Shown piece by piece: positions 1-9,679 of a stretch of DNA of 64,000 nucleotides. Numbering within the stretch: position 1 is the stretch's first letter; each line of letters opens with the position of its first letter. A program made the position numbers and the translations under genes. The stretch is from NCBI RefSeq assembly GCF_004362865.1, contig NZ_SNYI01000001.1, positions 1,240,001 through 1,304,000 of the forward strand, read 5' to 3'. The notes beneath the pieces were generated by a model. It was not told the origin of the DNA. It did no database searches and was given only the letters and a program-made list of their open reading frames with translations. The stretch is from Zeaxanthinibacter enoshimensis (GTDB taxonomy: Bacteria > Bacteroidota > Bacteroidia > Flavobacteriales > Flavobacteriaceae).

Positions 1-2272
1 TGCTCCATTCCAGGTCCTGGGTGCGGACGGGTACCAGGTTGAGTTCTACCTCGACCCCACGGTTCTCCATATCCCCGATGTTCGCGCTGATCGTATTCCC
101 GAAATTCGTAAAAGGGTCAACTACCGTAGTGGCGATAAGGTCTTCCGTCGTTTTGATATAAGCGTTAACAGAACCAGAGATTCGGCTTTCCAGGACAGCA
201 AAGTCGATACCGGCATTCAGGGTATTACCGACCTCCCAACGAAGATCTTCATTGATCGGTTCCGGGCGGTAGGTCCTGTAGAAAGAGTCACCGAACTGGT
301 ACTGGGCACTCGGAGTACTGATCACGTAACGGGTCAGGAAGTTGTAATCTCCAAGGCCGTTCACGTTTCCAACTTCTCCATAACCGACACGAAGTTTCAG
401 CTGGTCAAAGGGACCTTCTGCAAGGAAATCCTCGTTGTGGATGTTCCAGGCCAAAGCCGCTGACGGGAAGTAGCCCCACCGGTCATCCGGGTTCAGTTTG
501 GAAGAAGCATCTGCCCTTAAGGTGGCTGTCAGCAGGTACCTCCCGTCAAAATCGTAATTAAGTCGCCCAAAATAGGACAGCAATACATTACGGGACTTGT
601 CGATGAAGGTTTCATTAAGGGAAGCCTCGTCGTTAAGAGAACCATCTGCATTGAGAATGCGCTCCACGTTATTGGAAAAGTTGTCGAATTCAAATCGCTG
701 GTACGAATACCCCCCGGTTACATCCAGGTTGTGGTCTCCGAATTCTTTTTTGTAGTTCAGGTAAGCATCGAACAGGTAGTTCTTAGCTTCCTGGGTATAT
801 TGTTCTGTACGGCCATCGTATCCGGTGGCTGCAGTGGGGAAATTATTTGGAATGATTTTCCCTCCCTCACTTTTAGAGAGATCGTAACCCCCGTTCACCG
901 TGGCGGTTAAACCGGGAACCCAGTGCAACTGGTAATCGGCCTTCAGGTTACCGACAAAACGATCTACGGTTGCCTGGTCATCGATGAGGTCCAGGATGGC
1001 TACCGGGTTAGTGGGAGCAAGGTTCAGCTGGTTGGTCCCTGCAGCATTCAGCCAGGTGTAATAGCCGAAATCGGTCCCGTTCTCATCGGTAAATGCATAA
1101 AAGGGTGAATTCTGATCGTATACCGGCTTGGTGGGATCAAAGGATACTGCTGATCCGATAGCACCCCTGTCAGCAAAGGTATTCTCAGTACGTGCAACCC
1201 TTGCATTTATCTCGAATTTCAGATGATCATCGAGTAACCTTGGTGTCAGGTTTACAGAAGCAGTTACACGGTTAAAGTTATCACCGCTCAGGATCCCATC
1301 CTGGTCAGAGTAACCCAATGATGCTCTCAACGGAACCCCGAATGCAGCCCCTACAGCACTGAGCGAGTGGTCTGATCCAAAGGCGGTACGGTAGATCAGG
1401 TCTTGCCAGTCTGTAGAAGCACTGCCCAGGCGGTCTATGAAATCCTGGTTCCCGGTGTCCCTTACCAGTTTCCTGAATTGCGCTGGGTTAAGAACATCTA
1501 CTTGGTTCACTGGCTCAAATACAGAGGTATTGGTTCTCAGGTTAAATGAGAATTCACCGGCTTTTCCTTTTTTAGTCGTGATCAATACCACCCCGTTGGC
1601 GGCCCTTGATCCATAAATGGAGGTGGCCGATGCATCTTTCAGTACGCTGATGGCCTCGATATCATTAGGGTTGATAAGGTTTAGCGGGTTACGGCTTCCT
1701 CCAACACCACCGTCATTAAGTGGGACCCCGTCCACAACGAAAAGTGGATTCGAGTTGAGGTTCAGAGATCCAATACCCCGGACGAGGAAATTTGAACCTT
1801 CCCCGGGAGCTCCTCCACCGTTAACGATAGAGACTCCGGCTACCTTACCCTGGATCAGCTGTTGGGGAGAAGATACCTGCCCCTTATTAAAGTCCTTGGA
1901 CGTTACCAGATTAACCGCTCCTGTAAGATCTTCCTTCCGGACAGAGCCATACCCGATGACCACCACTTCGTCCAGTTGTTCTGTGTCTTCCTGCAGGGTG
2001 ACATTGAGTTCCGAACCGGTAACCCTGATTTCTTTTGTTTTAAAGGCGATGTAAGAGAACTGCAGAATGTCCCCGTTCTGGGCATTAATCGAATAATTAC
2101 CGTCAAAATCGGTTGTTGTACCGGTGGTAGTACCCTTGATGACGATACTTACCCCGGGTAGTGGTTCCCCCGAACCACTATCGGTAACCGTACCACTGAC
2201 ATTCACCTGGGCCAGCATCAGAGCAGGCACAAGGAACAGCAGCAGTGACAGATACTGCTTAACTTGTTTCAT
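1..2272 (-). CDS. susC: SusC-like TonB-dependent outer-membrane transporter (C-terminus off the window)
   Basis: Outer-membrane receptor of the SusC/RagA type, which with a SusD lipoprotein imports oligosaccharides using TonB energy. Reading the minus strand from the ATG at 2272 gives an N-terminal signal peptide ending in LMLAQ, a carboxypeptidase-like regulatory domain (VNVSGTVTDSGSGEPLPGV onward), a TonB-box-like DEVVVIGYG, then a plug domain with the SusC hallmarks LVRGIGSLN, PLFVVDGVPL and DASATSIYGSRAANGV, and the start of the beta-barrel. The frame stays open for about 757 codons to the left edge, so roughly a quarter of a usual 1000-residue SusC is missing and the partner susD must lie outside. 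Divergent genes for GH65, pgmB and GH13 point to malto-oligosaccharides as substrate; that is inferred from context. Confidence 0.95.
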   Translation of the reverse strand, partial: MKQVKQYLSLLLFLVPALMLAQVNVSGTVTDSGSGEPLPGVSIVIKGTTTGTTTDFDGNYSINAQNGDILQFSYIAFKTKEIRVTGSELNVTLQEDTEQLDEVVVIGYGSVRKEDLTGAVNLVTSKDFNKGQVSSPQQLIQGKVAGVSIVNGGGAPGEGSNFLVRGIGSLNLNSNPLFVVDGVPLNDGGVGGSRNPLNLINPNDIEAISVLKDASATSIYGSRAANGVVLITTKKGKAGEFSFNLRTNTSVFEPVNQVDVLNPAQFRKLVRDTGNQDFIDRLGSASTDWQDLIYRTAFGSDHSLSAVGAAFGVPLRASLGYSDQDGILSGDNFNRVTASVNLTPRLLDDHLKFEINARVARTENTFADRGAIGSAVSFDPTKPVYDQNSPFYAFTDENGTDFGYYTWLNAAGTNQLNLAPTNPVAILDLIDDQATVDRFVGNLKADYQLHWVPGLTATVNGGYDLSKSEGGKIIPNNFPTAATGYDGRTEQYTQEAKNYLFDAYLNYKKEFGDHNLDVTGGYSYQRFEFDNFSNNVERILNADGSLNDEASLNETFIDKSRNVLLSYFGRLNYDFDGRYLLTATLRADASSKLNPDDRWGYFPSAALAWNIHNEDFLAEGPFDQLKLRVGYGEVGNVNGLGDYNFLTRYVISTPSAQYQFGDSFYRTYRPEPINEDLRWEVGNTLNAGIDFAVLESRISGSVNAYIKTTEDLIATTVVDPFTNFGNTISANIGDMENRGVEVELNLVPVRTQDLEWS

Positions 2273-2368
2273 AGAAGTGAGTTTAGTTTGCTTATTATTG
2301 AGCTTAACGCGGCGTAAAGTATGTAAAATTAATGTTAAATTCATGCAATAATGGGCAATGCGGCTAAC

Positions 2369-2380
2369 TCTAACGTTTTC
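2369..2380. promoter_or_regulatory. Second operator-like half-conserved site near susC
   Basis: TCTAACGTTTTC shares the nine bases AACGTTTTC with the perfect palindrome at 2629-2640, but its left arm is degenerate. It lies about 100 bases upstream of the susC start. The pair suggests one regulator acting on both divergent units. Confidence 0.35.
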
Positions 2381-2628
2381 GTGTTGATAAATATATAAAG
2401 GATTAATTCTGCACCATTTTTAAGGATATGGTAAAAAAAATGCGCAAAACCATGAAAAATTCAATAAAAAGCAAAATTTAACATAATTGAGCAATTATGT
2501 TCTTCTGCGGGTTGCTGTAAGGACGGATGGATACTCTAAAAATAAGAGCCGGCGGGCATTCCGGACATAATCGTGCCATTTGTGAAATTGATCAGTCCTT
2601 GTATGAAATATTGAATCCACCGTGTCAT

Positions 2629-2640
2629 GAAAACGTTTTC
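2629..2640. promoter_or_regulatory. Perfect 12-base palindrome, LacI-family operator candidate
   Basis: GAAAACGTTTTC is a perfect palindrome centred on CG, the typical form of operators bound by LacI/GalR-family regulators. It lies about 60 bases upstream of the candidate pgmB -7 element, so a bound activator or repressor could act on that promoter. The assignment to a maltose-type LacI regulator is inferred from motif shape and location. Confidence 0.5.
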
Positions 2641-2699
2641 GGAAAGAGGAGGCCTATATGCTCGCTTTCTCACAAGGTCCCGTACTTAAAATTAATTTC

Positions 2700-2707
2700 T
2701 ATTTTTG
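2700..2707 (+). promoter_or_regulatory. Candidate -7 element of the pgmB operon
   Basis: TATTTTTG matches the Bacteroidota -7 consensus TAnnTTTG. No TTG is found at the right -33 distance, so the promoter is incomplete by sequence. It would give a leader of about 160 nucleotides and may need an activator at the palindrome upstream. Confidence 0.35.
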
Positions 2708-2873
2708 GCGCAGTCCGATCCCCTGCTACCTACTTGCCAAAGGGGTGTTTGACCAGAGTGTTAATGATTAACAATCTCCCGCTGCTTTGCCTGTTGTTCA
2801 TACCAGGGCAATGAATTTATATGTAATGTTTGTCTGGATCAGGTCGCGGTGGAGGTGAGAATAAACGTAATAA

Positions 2874-3533
2874 ATGAAAAATATAGGATTCATATTTGAC
2901 CTGGATGGTGTCATCGTTGATACTGCCGGATATCACTACCTGGCCTGGAAAAAACTGGCCGATGAACTGGGTATACCATTTGATGAAGAGGCCAACGAGG
3001 CTTTTAAAGGGGTGAGCAGAAAACGCTGCCTGCAGCAGTTGCTGGAGATGGGTCAGCTGACCGTTTCCAAAGAACAATTTGACGCCTGGCTGATCTCTAA
3101 AAATGAAGACTATTTATCGTATATTGAAGGCATGGATTCTTCAGAGATCCTGCCCGGGGTGATGAAGGTCCTGGATTACCTGAAAGAGCGAGATATACCT
3201 ATGGCATTAGGTTCTGCCAGTAAGAATGCCAGGGCTATCCTGGCAAAAGTGGGGCTTACCGAATATTTTGATACCGTGGTAGACGGGAAAGCCGTAACCA
3301 AGGCAAAACCTGATCCGGAGGTCTTCCTGATCGCTGCTGAGGAACTGGGAGCTGATGTGAAATCTTGCGTGGTCTTTGAAGATGCCCTGGCGGGAATAGA
3401 AGCTGCGAATACTGCCGGGATGGTAAGTATAGGCATTGGTCACCCGGATATACTGACCGAAGCAGATTATAATTTTAAAGATTTCACCGAGATCGAATTA
3501 GCGTTTATAAAAGAATTAATACAGAAGTTATGA
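2874..3533 (+). CDS. pgmB: Beta-phosphoglucomutase
   Basis: Cytoplasmic HAD-superfamily mutase converting beta-glucose 1-phosphate to glucose 6-phosphate. The 219-residue protein opens with the HAD motif I FDLDGVIVDTAGYH (nucleophile D9, acid/base D11), has the helical cap with SRKRCLQQLLE, motif II LGSASKN, the lysine in KAKPDPEVF and the acidic motif FEDALAGIEAA. Length and cap are right for beta-PGM. The stop overlaps the start of the GH65 gene by four bases (ATGA), so the two are translationally coupled. That fits an inverting phosphorylase making beta-Glc1P for this mutase. Confidence 0.95.
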   Translation: MKNIGFIFDLDGVIVDTAGYHYLAWKKLADELGIPFDEEANEAFKGVSRKRCLQQLLEMGQLTVSKEQFDAWLISKNEDYLSYIEGMDSSEILPGVMKVLDYLKERDIPMALGSASKNARAILAKVGLTEYFDTVVDGKAVTKAKPDPEVFLIAAEELGADVKSCVVFEDALAGIEAANTAGMVSIGIGHPDILTEADYNFKDFTEIELAFIKELIQKL

Positions 3534-5836
3534 ATCAAGATTACATCATTGCAGATGCATGGTCCATTATAGAAGAAGGTTTTGACAAAGAGAGAGTAAA
3601 ATCGTCTGAAAGTCTGTTCAGTATAGGGAACGGTGCCATGGGGCAACGGGCCAATTTCGAGGAAAATTACAGTGGCCCGACTTTCCAGGGGAGTTATATA
3701 GGCGGAGTCTATTACCCGGATAAGACCCGGGTTGGCTGGTGGAAGAATGGTTACCCGGAATATTTCGCCAAAGTGATCAATGCTCCCAGCTGGATCGGTA
3801 TCCAGGTATTTATCAATGATGAGGAATTAGATCTGAACAGCTGTACGGCAGTTGATAATTACAAGCGGGAACTGAACATGAAAGAGGGATGGCACAGGCG
3901 GAGTTTTGAGGCCACCATGCCGAATAAAATGAAGGTGGCAGTCAGGGCTACCCGCTTTCTGAGTATGGCTTTGGATGAAGTAGGGGCCATCAAATACGAA
4001 GTTACCCCTCTTAGCGGGGATGCAAAGGTCAAATTTATTCCATACCTGGATAGTGGTATCACAAACGAGGATACTAACTGGGATGATAAATTCTGGAATA
4101 CTACGGAAGTGCTTTCAGAAGGGTCGCAGGCCTTTATCAAAGCCCATACCATGAAGACCCACTTTGATACCTGTACCTTCATGGAATGCAGCCTGGAATA
4201 CGATGGGAACAAGGTTGATCAAAAACCAGAAGAACGTACAGAAGAGAAATGGGTTGGCCATACATACACCCAGGAAACTGCTCAAGGTAAAACAACCGTA
4301 CTTTATAAATTCGGTGGATATACGGTATCCCGGAACCATAAACCGGGAGAACTGGTCGACGCAGCAAAATCTGTTCTCAGGCAGGCTACCACGGCAGGCT
4401 TTGAGGCGATGCTAAAACAACAGGCGGAAGCCTGGGCTTCTATCTGGGAAATGAGCGATATCACTATAGAAGGAGACGTGAAGGCACAGCAGGGTATCCG
4501 TTTCAATATATTCCACCTGAACCAGACCTACACGGGGAAAGATTCCCGGCTGAATATAGGTCCGAAAGGATTTACCGGGGAGAAATACGGCGGAAGCACC
4601 TATTGGGATACCGAGGCATACGGACTTCCTTTTTATATGTCGACCAAGGACCAACTGGTGGCGAGGAAACTTTTAAAGTACCGCTATAACCATTTGGAAA
4701 AAGCCATAGAAAACGCTAAAAAACTCGGGTTTAATAATGGCGCTGCCCTTTACCCTATGGTCACCATGAACGGTGAGGAATGTCATAACGAGTGGGAAAT
4801 TACCTTTGAAGAGATCCATCGGAACGGGGCCATTGCCTATGCCATCTACAACTATTACCGATATACCGGTGACTACAGCTATATCCCTGAAATGGGCCTG
4901 GAAGTACTTATCGGAATAGCGAGGTTCTGGCACCAGCGAGCTAGTTTCTCTGAACATAAACAGAAGTACGTTATTCTCGGTGTCACAGGACCGAACGAAT
5001 ATGAGAATAATGTGAACAATAACTGGTACACCAATTACATTGCCAAGTGGTGTATAAATTATACCCTTGAACAGCTACAGAAAGTCAAGGATGGTTACTC
5101 CGAAGATTACGAGAGAATAACAGGGAAGACCAAACTCAGTCCGACCGAAACAGAGAAGTGGAAGAAGGTGGCAGACCAAATGTATTTCCCGTATTCTGAA
5201 GAGAAAGGGATCTATCTGCAGCAGGATGGCTTCCTTGACAAGGAGCTGATCACCGTGGCAGATTTAGATAAGAAACAACGTCCGATCAACCAGAAATGGA
5301 GCTGGGACCGAATACTTAGATCGCCCTATATTAAGCAGGCAGATGTGCTACAGGGCTTCTATTTCTTCGAGGACCATTTCACAGAGGAAGAACTCGAGAA
5401 ACATTTTGATTTTTACGAGCCCTTTACTGTTCACGAATCCTCGTTATCTCCCTGTGTTCACAGTATACAGGCTGCCAAGCTGGACCGGATGGAACAAGCT
5501 TATGCTTTCTACCTGAGAACATCCCGCCTGGACCTGGATGATTATAATAAGGAAGTGGAAGAAGGACTTCATATTACTTCTATGGCCGGAACATGGATGA
5601 GTATTGTTGAAGGATTTGGAGGGATGCGGATCCGGAATGATAAATTATCATTTAACCCCAGGATTCCGAAGCAATGGAAATCCTATTCCTTCAAGATCAA
5701 CTTCAGGGACAGGATACTTAAGGTTCATATCAGCAAGGAAAGGACAGTTCTTACCCTGGATGCGAAAGAGGAAATGTCTTTGCGTCTAAACGGACAGAAG
5801 GTAGTGCTTCAGCCGGGGACTGCAACTGAAGTTTAG
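3530..5836 (+). CDS. GH65 maltose-type phosphorylase
   Basis: Family 65 glycoside phosphorylase of 768 residues, the usual length. It has an N-terminal beta-sandwich domain, an (alpha/alpha)6 barrel and a small C-terminal sheet domain. The barrel contains GGSTYWDTEAYGLPF, the general acid in GVTGPNEYENNVNNNW (E490) and the phosphate-binding HESSLSPCVHS. GH65 enzymes with a phosphate loop split maltose, trehalose, kojibiose or nigerose into beta-glucose 1-phosphate and glucose. The coupled pgmB and the GH13/SusC neighbours make maltose the most likely substrate, but specificity cannot be read safely from sequence. No signal peptide is seen, so it is cytoplasmic. Confidence 0.92.
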   Translation: MNQDYIIADAWSIIEEGFDKERVKSSESLFSIGNGAMGQRANFEENYSGPTFQGSYIGGVYYPDKTRVGWWKNGYPEYFAKVINAPSWIGIQVFINDEELDLNSCTAVDNYKRELNMKEGWHRRSFEATMPNKMKVAVRATRFLSMALDEVGAIKYEVTPLSGDAKVKFIPYLDSGITNEDTNWDDKFWNTTEVLSEGSQAFIKAHTMKTHFDTCTFMECSLEYDGNKVDQKPEERTEEKWVGHTYTQETAQGKTTVLYKFGGYTVSRNHKPGELVDAAKSVLRQATTAGFEAMLKQQAEAWASIWEMSDITIEGDVKAQQGIRFNIFHLNQTYTGKDSRLNIGPKGFTGEKYGGSTYWDTEAYGLPFYMSTKDQLVARKLLKYRYNHLEKAIENAKKLGFNNGAALYPMVTMNGEECHNEWEITFEEIHRNGAIAYAIYNYYRYTGDYSYIPEMGLEVLIGIARFWHQRASFSEHKQKYVILGVTGPNEYENNVNNNWYTNYIAKWCINYTLEQLQKVKDGYSEDYERITGKTKLSPTETEKWKKVADQMYFPYSEEKGIYLQQDGFLDKELITVADLDKKQRPINQKWSWDRILRSPYIKQADVLQGFYFFEDHFTEEELEKHFDFYEPFTVHESSLSPCVHSIQAAKLDRMEQAYAFYLRTSRLDLDDYNKEVEEGLHITSMAGTWMSIVEGFGGMRIRNDKLSFNPRIPKQWKSYSFKINFRDRILKVHISKERTVLTLDAKEEMSLRLNGQKVVLQPGTATEV

Positions 5837-5858
5837 TGGCATCATTAAGTAAATTTCT

Positions 5859-7739
5859 ATGAAGCAGGGCATGAACAGGTCTATTGTATTCAATTTTGTC
5901 TATGTATTATTTCTTTTAGCCACAATGACGGTAAGCGCCCAGGTAAATCGTGTTGAACCTCCAAACTGGTGGGTGGGGTTTAAGGATAATGGTCTCCAGC
6001 TGATGCTTCATGGGCCTGACCTGGGTAGTTACACGGCTAAAGTAGAAAGTCCGGGGGTGGTGGTCCGAAAGGTCCTCCCTGCAGACAGTCCTAATTACCT
6101 TATTATTGACCTGGAACTGTCTTCAGAAGTCCGGCCCGGGGTTATGGATATTGTACTTCTGAAGAAGGGGAAAGAGATCCGGGTTCCTTACGAATTTAAA
6201 GCGAGGGATAAAGCGGCTGAAGAATATAAGGGTTTTGACAGCAGTGATGTGATTTACCTCATCACACCAGACCGTTTTGCAAACGGTAATCCTGCCAATG
6301 ATAAGATCGAAGGCCTTAGGGAGTTAAAAGTGGACCGTACTGATGATTACGGCAGGCATGGGGGTGATATCCGGGGAATCATCAACCACCTGGATTATAT
6401 AGACGAGATGGGCTTCACGGCAATCTGGTCCAGTCCACTGCTTATCAATGATATGCCCAGGGCCTCTTACCATGGTTACGCAATAACCGATTTCTATCGT
6501 GTGGATCCGAGGTTCGGTACTCTTGAAGAGTATAAGGAACTGGCCGAGAAATCGTCCGAACGCGGTATTAAACTGGTGATGGACCAGGTGGCTAATCATA
6601 TAGGAGTTAAGCACTGGTGGATGGAAGACCTGCCTTTTAAAGACTGGATACATTTCCAGCAGGGCTTTGAAAAGGGGGAAGATATTCCAGTGACCAATCA
6701 TAGAAGGACCGTAAACCAGGATCCTTATGCTTCAAAGGCAGACGCAGAGCTCATGGATAATGGTTGGTTTGTGCCCTCCATGCCGGATCTCAACCAGGAT
6801 AACCCTTTTATGGCTACCTATCTTATCCAGAACAGTCTTTGGTGGATAGAAACCCTAGGGTTAGGGGGGATCAGGCAGGATACATATCCCTACCCGGACA
6901 AGGAATTTATGTCTGCCTGGGCCGGCAGGATCATGGATGAATACCCGGATTTCAATATAGTTGGCGAAGAGTGGAGTTATAATCCCTTATTAGTCGGGTA
7001 CTGGCAATCGGGATCGCCCTCTTCCGGGGATTACGAGTCTAATCTGAAAACAACCATGGATTTCCCCCTGCAGCAGACCCTGGTCAATGCTTTGAAGGAG
7101 GAAGAGAGATGGGATAGCGGGTTCAATACCCTTTATGAAGCACTTGCCAATGATTTTTATTACCACGATCCCCAATCCATAATGCTATTCGGGGATAACC
7201 ATGATATGGACCGTCTATTCACCCAGCTTGATGAGGACCGGGTACTTACGAAGATGGCCCTGGCTTATATCCTTACGGTTCCCAGGATACCACAGGTGTA
7301 TTACGGAACAGAAATTTTGATGGATAATTCCAGTAAACCAGGTGATCATGGTCTTATCAGGACTGATTTTCCCGGCGGATGGGATGGGGATAAGATAAAT
7401 GCCTTCACCGGAAAAGGTTTAAGTGCTGCTCAGCAAGACATGCAGCAGACCATGAAAAAATTACTGAATTTCAGAAAAGGAAACCAGGTACTTCACAAGG
7501 GTGAAACCAGGCATTTTGCTCCCCAGGATGGGGTGTACACCTTGTTCAGAACTTTAAACGAGAAAACGGTAGTCCTGTTTCTGAACAAGAACGATGAACC
7601 TGTATTAATCCCGCTGCAACGATACTCCGAAATGGGGTTAGAGGGGAAAAAGATGAGAGATGTGATCAGTGGAGAGGAAGTGATATGGGAAGACATGTTG
7701 CAACTCGATGAAAAAGGCTTTTTATTACTCACCTTATAA
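5859..7739 (+). CDS. Exported GH13 neopullulanase/cyclomaltodextrinase-type amylase (SusA-like)
   Basis: 626-residue glycoside hydrolase family 13 enzyme. A signal peptide ends near VSAQ; then comes an N-terminal beta-sandwich of the cyclomaltodextrinase type (about 25-120) and the TIM barrel. The four GH13 regions are visible: I DQVANH (242-247), II GIRQDTY with nucleophile D341, III VGEEW with acid/base E370, IV GDNHD (D446-D449). A C-terminal sheet domain ends in the hydrophobic tail FLLLTL. It likely hydrolyses malto-oligosaccharides, pullulan or cyclodextrins in the periplasm and feeds maltose to the GH65 phosphorylase. It sits 22 bases after the GH65 gene, probably in the same operon. 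Confidence 0.92.
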   Translation: MKQGMNRSIVFNFVYVLFLLATMTVSAQVNRVEPPNWWVGFKDNGLQLMLHGPDLGSYTAKVESPGVVVRKVLPADSPNYLIIDLELSSEVRPGVMDIVLLKKGKEIRVPYEFKARDKAAEEYKGFDSSDVIYLITPDRFANGNPANDKIEGLRELKVDRTDDYGRHGGDIRGIINHLDYIDEMGFTAIWSSPLLINDMPRASYHGYAITDFYRVDPRFGTLEEYKELAEKSSERGIKLVMDQVANHIGVKHWWMEDLPFKDWIHFQQGFEKGEDIPVTNHRRTVNQDPYASKADAELMDNGWFVPSMPDLNQDNPFMATYLIQNSLWWIETLGLGGIRQDTYPYPDKEFMSAWAGRIMDEYPDFNIVGEEWSYNPLLVGYWQSGSPSSGDYESNLKTTMDFPLQQTLVNALKEEERWDSGFNTLYEALANDFYYHDPQSIMLFGDNHDMDRLFTQLDEDRVLTKMALAYILTVPRIPQVYYGTEILMDNSSKPGDHGLIRTDFPGGWDGDKINAFTGKGLSAAQQDMQQTMKKLLNFRKGNQVLHKGETRHFAPQDGVYTLFRTLNEKTVVLFLNKNDEPVLIPLQRYSEMGLEGKKMRDVISGEEVIWEDMLQLDEKGFLLLTL

Positions 7740-9636
7740 CACACCACTTTTGTACAAGACATTTGTAAGTTTATTGGTAATCCTGACGGTATTGTTTGCT
7801 TCCTGCCGTCCGGAAAAAAGGAAAGAGGAAGCCCAAAGCATCAGCACGACTATGAAGAAGGATCATAAAATTGTCATTTACCAGGTTTTTACCCGGCTAT
7901 TCGGGAATACCAACACCACCAACAAACAATGGGGAACCTTGGAGGAGAACGGTGTGGGTAAATTCAACGATTTCACTGAAAAAGCCCTGCAGGAGATTGT
8001 AGACCTGGGGGTTACCCATATCTGGTATACCGGTGTGCCACATCATGCTTTAGTTACAGATTACAGCGAGTACGGGATTTCTCCCGATGACCCGGATGTT
8101 GTTAAAGGGAGGGCAGGGTCTCCTTATGCCGTTAAGGATTATTACAATGTGAACCCTGACCTGGCCGTGAACCCGGAGAATCGTCTGAAGGAGTTCCAGG
8201 ACCTGATTGCCAGGACGCATGATGCCGGTTTAGAATTACTGATCGATATAGTACCCAATCACGTCGCTCGCTTTTATGAAGGGAAAAGCACTCCTGAAGG
8301 AAAGCAACCTTTTGGCGCCACTGATGATCCTTCGGTAGAATATCGCCGGGACAATAATTTTTACTACATGCCGGGGCAGGAATTCCAGGTGCCCGACGGT
8401 AAGGGGAAGTACAAACCCCTTGGAGGGGAGGCCCACCCGCTGACCGATGGTAAATTCACGGAAGTACCTGCTAAATGGACAGGAAACGGGGCCAGGAAAG
8501 CCCGGCCGGATTTGGACGACTGGTACGAGACCGTAAAGATAAATTACGGGGTGAGACCTGATGGAGGACTGGATTTTGAAACTCTACCGGAAGGATATGG
8601 GGAGAAGGATCACCAGGAGCACTTTCGGTTCTGGGAAGGTAAAGATGTACCGTCTTCCTGGGTGAAATTCAGGGATATTGTGCTTTACTGGTTGGATATG
8701 GGGGTCGATGGTTTCCGTTTTGATATGGCAGAAATGGTGCCGGTGGCATTCTGGAGCTACCTCAATTCGCATATCAAGAATAGAAACCCGGAAGCATTGC
8801 TACTTGCAGAGGTTTATAATCCCGGTCTTTACAGGGATTATATCCATAAAGGAAAAATGGATTATCTGTACGACAAGGTTGAGTTCTATGACAGCCTGAA
8901 ACACATCATGCAAGGCCATGGATGGACAGATCATATGCCGGTAGTGGTGGATGGGTTGAAAGATATTGAACATCATATGTTACATTTTCTTGAAAATCAT
9001 GACGAACAGCGTATCGCCAGCCCGGATTTTGCCGGGAATGCGCTGATCGGGAAACCCGCTATGGTGGTATCAGCGACCATGACCACTTCTCCTACTATGG
9101 TCTATTTTGGCCAGGAGGTAGGTGAGCCTGCCCGGGAACACGCCGGGTTCGGTAGTCCGACCCGGACTTCGATCTTTGACTATATCGGGGTGCCGGCACA
9201 CCAGAGGTGGATGAACGAAGGAAAGTTTGACGGGGGGCAGTTGAGCCCGGAAGAGAAGAAGCTGAGGGACTTTTACAAGCGATTGCTGAATTTCACCATA
9301 CAGAGCAAAGCCCTTATGGGAGAATACCGGGATATTCATTATTATAACCGTGATAATACGGAGCACTATAACTACAGGGTGCTTTCCTATGCCAGGTACC
9401 AGGGAGATGAAAAATTGATCATTACCACGAATTTTGATACTGCTACCACGCACCGGTTTAACCTGAAGCTTCCCCCGGAGCTTATTAATGAATGGGCATT
9501 AAAGGATGGGAGCTATTTGTTGGTCGACCAGTTATACGGGGAGAACCAAAAAACCCTCAAGGTAAAGGATGGCGCTGCCAGCGTTGATGTTGTTTTAAAA
9601 CCGCTGGAATCTTTTATATACAGGATTATGGAATAA
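7708..9636 (+). CDS. GH13 alpha-amylase family lipoprotein
   Basis: 642-residue GH13 enzyme with a lipoprotein signal (hydrophobic stretch ending LFASC, residues about 19-35). Catalytic regions: DIVPNHV (D180-H185), GFRFDMAE with nucleophile D339, LLAEVY with acid/base E368, ENHDEQR (N430-D432). The ATG start overlaps the preceding gene by 32 bases; a TTG a little downstream would also give a good signal peptide, so the exact start is open. The barrel has a long insertion between regions I and II (FGATDDP ... GGEAHPL). It is probably an extracytoplasmic alpha-amylase acting with the SusC system. A terminator follows directly. Confidence 0.92.
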   Translation: MKKAFYYSPYNTPLLYKTFVSLLVILTVLFASCRPEKRKEEAQSISTTMKKDHKIVIYQVFTRLFGNTNTTNKQWGTLEENGVGKFNDFTEKALQEIVDLGVTHIWYTGVPHHALVTDYSEYGISPDDPDVVKGRAGSPYAVKDYYNVNPDLAVNPENRLKEFQDLIARTHDAGLELLIDIVPNHVARFYEGKSTPEGKQPFGATDDPSVEYRRDNNFYYMPGQEFQVPDGKGKYKPLGGEAHPLTDGKFTEVPAKWTGNGARKARPDLDDWYETVKINYGVRPDGGLDFETLPEGYGEKDHQEHFRFWEGKDVPSSWVKFRDIVLYWLDMGVDGFRFDMAEMVPVAFWSYLNSHIKNRNPEALLLAEVYNPGLYRDYIHKGKMDYLYDKVEFYDSLKHIMQGHGWTDHMPVVVDGLKDIEHHMLHFLENHDEQRIASPDFAGNALIGKPAMVVSATMTTSPTMVYFGQEVGEPAREHAGFGSPTRTSIFDYIGVPAHQRWMNEGKFDGGQLSPEEKKLRDFYKRLLNFTIQSKALMGEYRDIHYYNRDNTEHYNYRVLSYARYQGDEKLIITTNFDTATTHRFNLKLPPELINEWALKDGSYLLVDQLYGENQKTLKVKDGAASVDVVLKPLESFIYRIME

Positions 9637-9666
9637 AAAAAACCCGGTTCAGAACCGGGTTTTTTA
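9635..9666. terminator. Bidirectional intrinsic terminator
   Basis: CCCGGTT-CAG-AACCGGG flanked by A8 on the left and T6 on the right. It ends the malto-oligosaccharide operon on the plus strand and serves the convergent membrane-protein gene on the minus strand. Confidence 0.9.
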
Positions 9667-9679
9667 GTGATAGTAATTT

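Larger units (their letters stand above)
2273..2873. other. Divergent intergenic region between susC and the pgmB operon
   Basis: A 600-base AT-rich gap without a believable gene. Open frames inside it show no recognisable family or composition. It holds the leader of susC (minus) and of pgmB (plus), two related CG-centred operator-like sites at 2369-2380 and 2629-2640, and a candidate -7 element at 2700-2707. The length and divergence suggest a shared control region for the malto-oligosaccharide locus. No regulator gene lies in the window; in related flavobacteria a LacI-family gene is usually close by, presumably beyond the left edge. Confidence 0.6.

Noticed and set aside
1617-2161. Overlapping plus-strand frames opposite susC
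   Set aside because: Antisense shadows of a clear SusC coding sequence, with low-complexity Ser/Thr-rich translations.
2527-2814. 95-codon open frame in the susC/pgmB gap
   Set aside because: No family features, odd composition, covers the operator and promoter elements; most likely chance.
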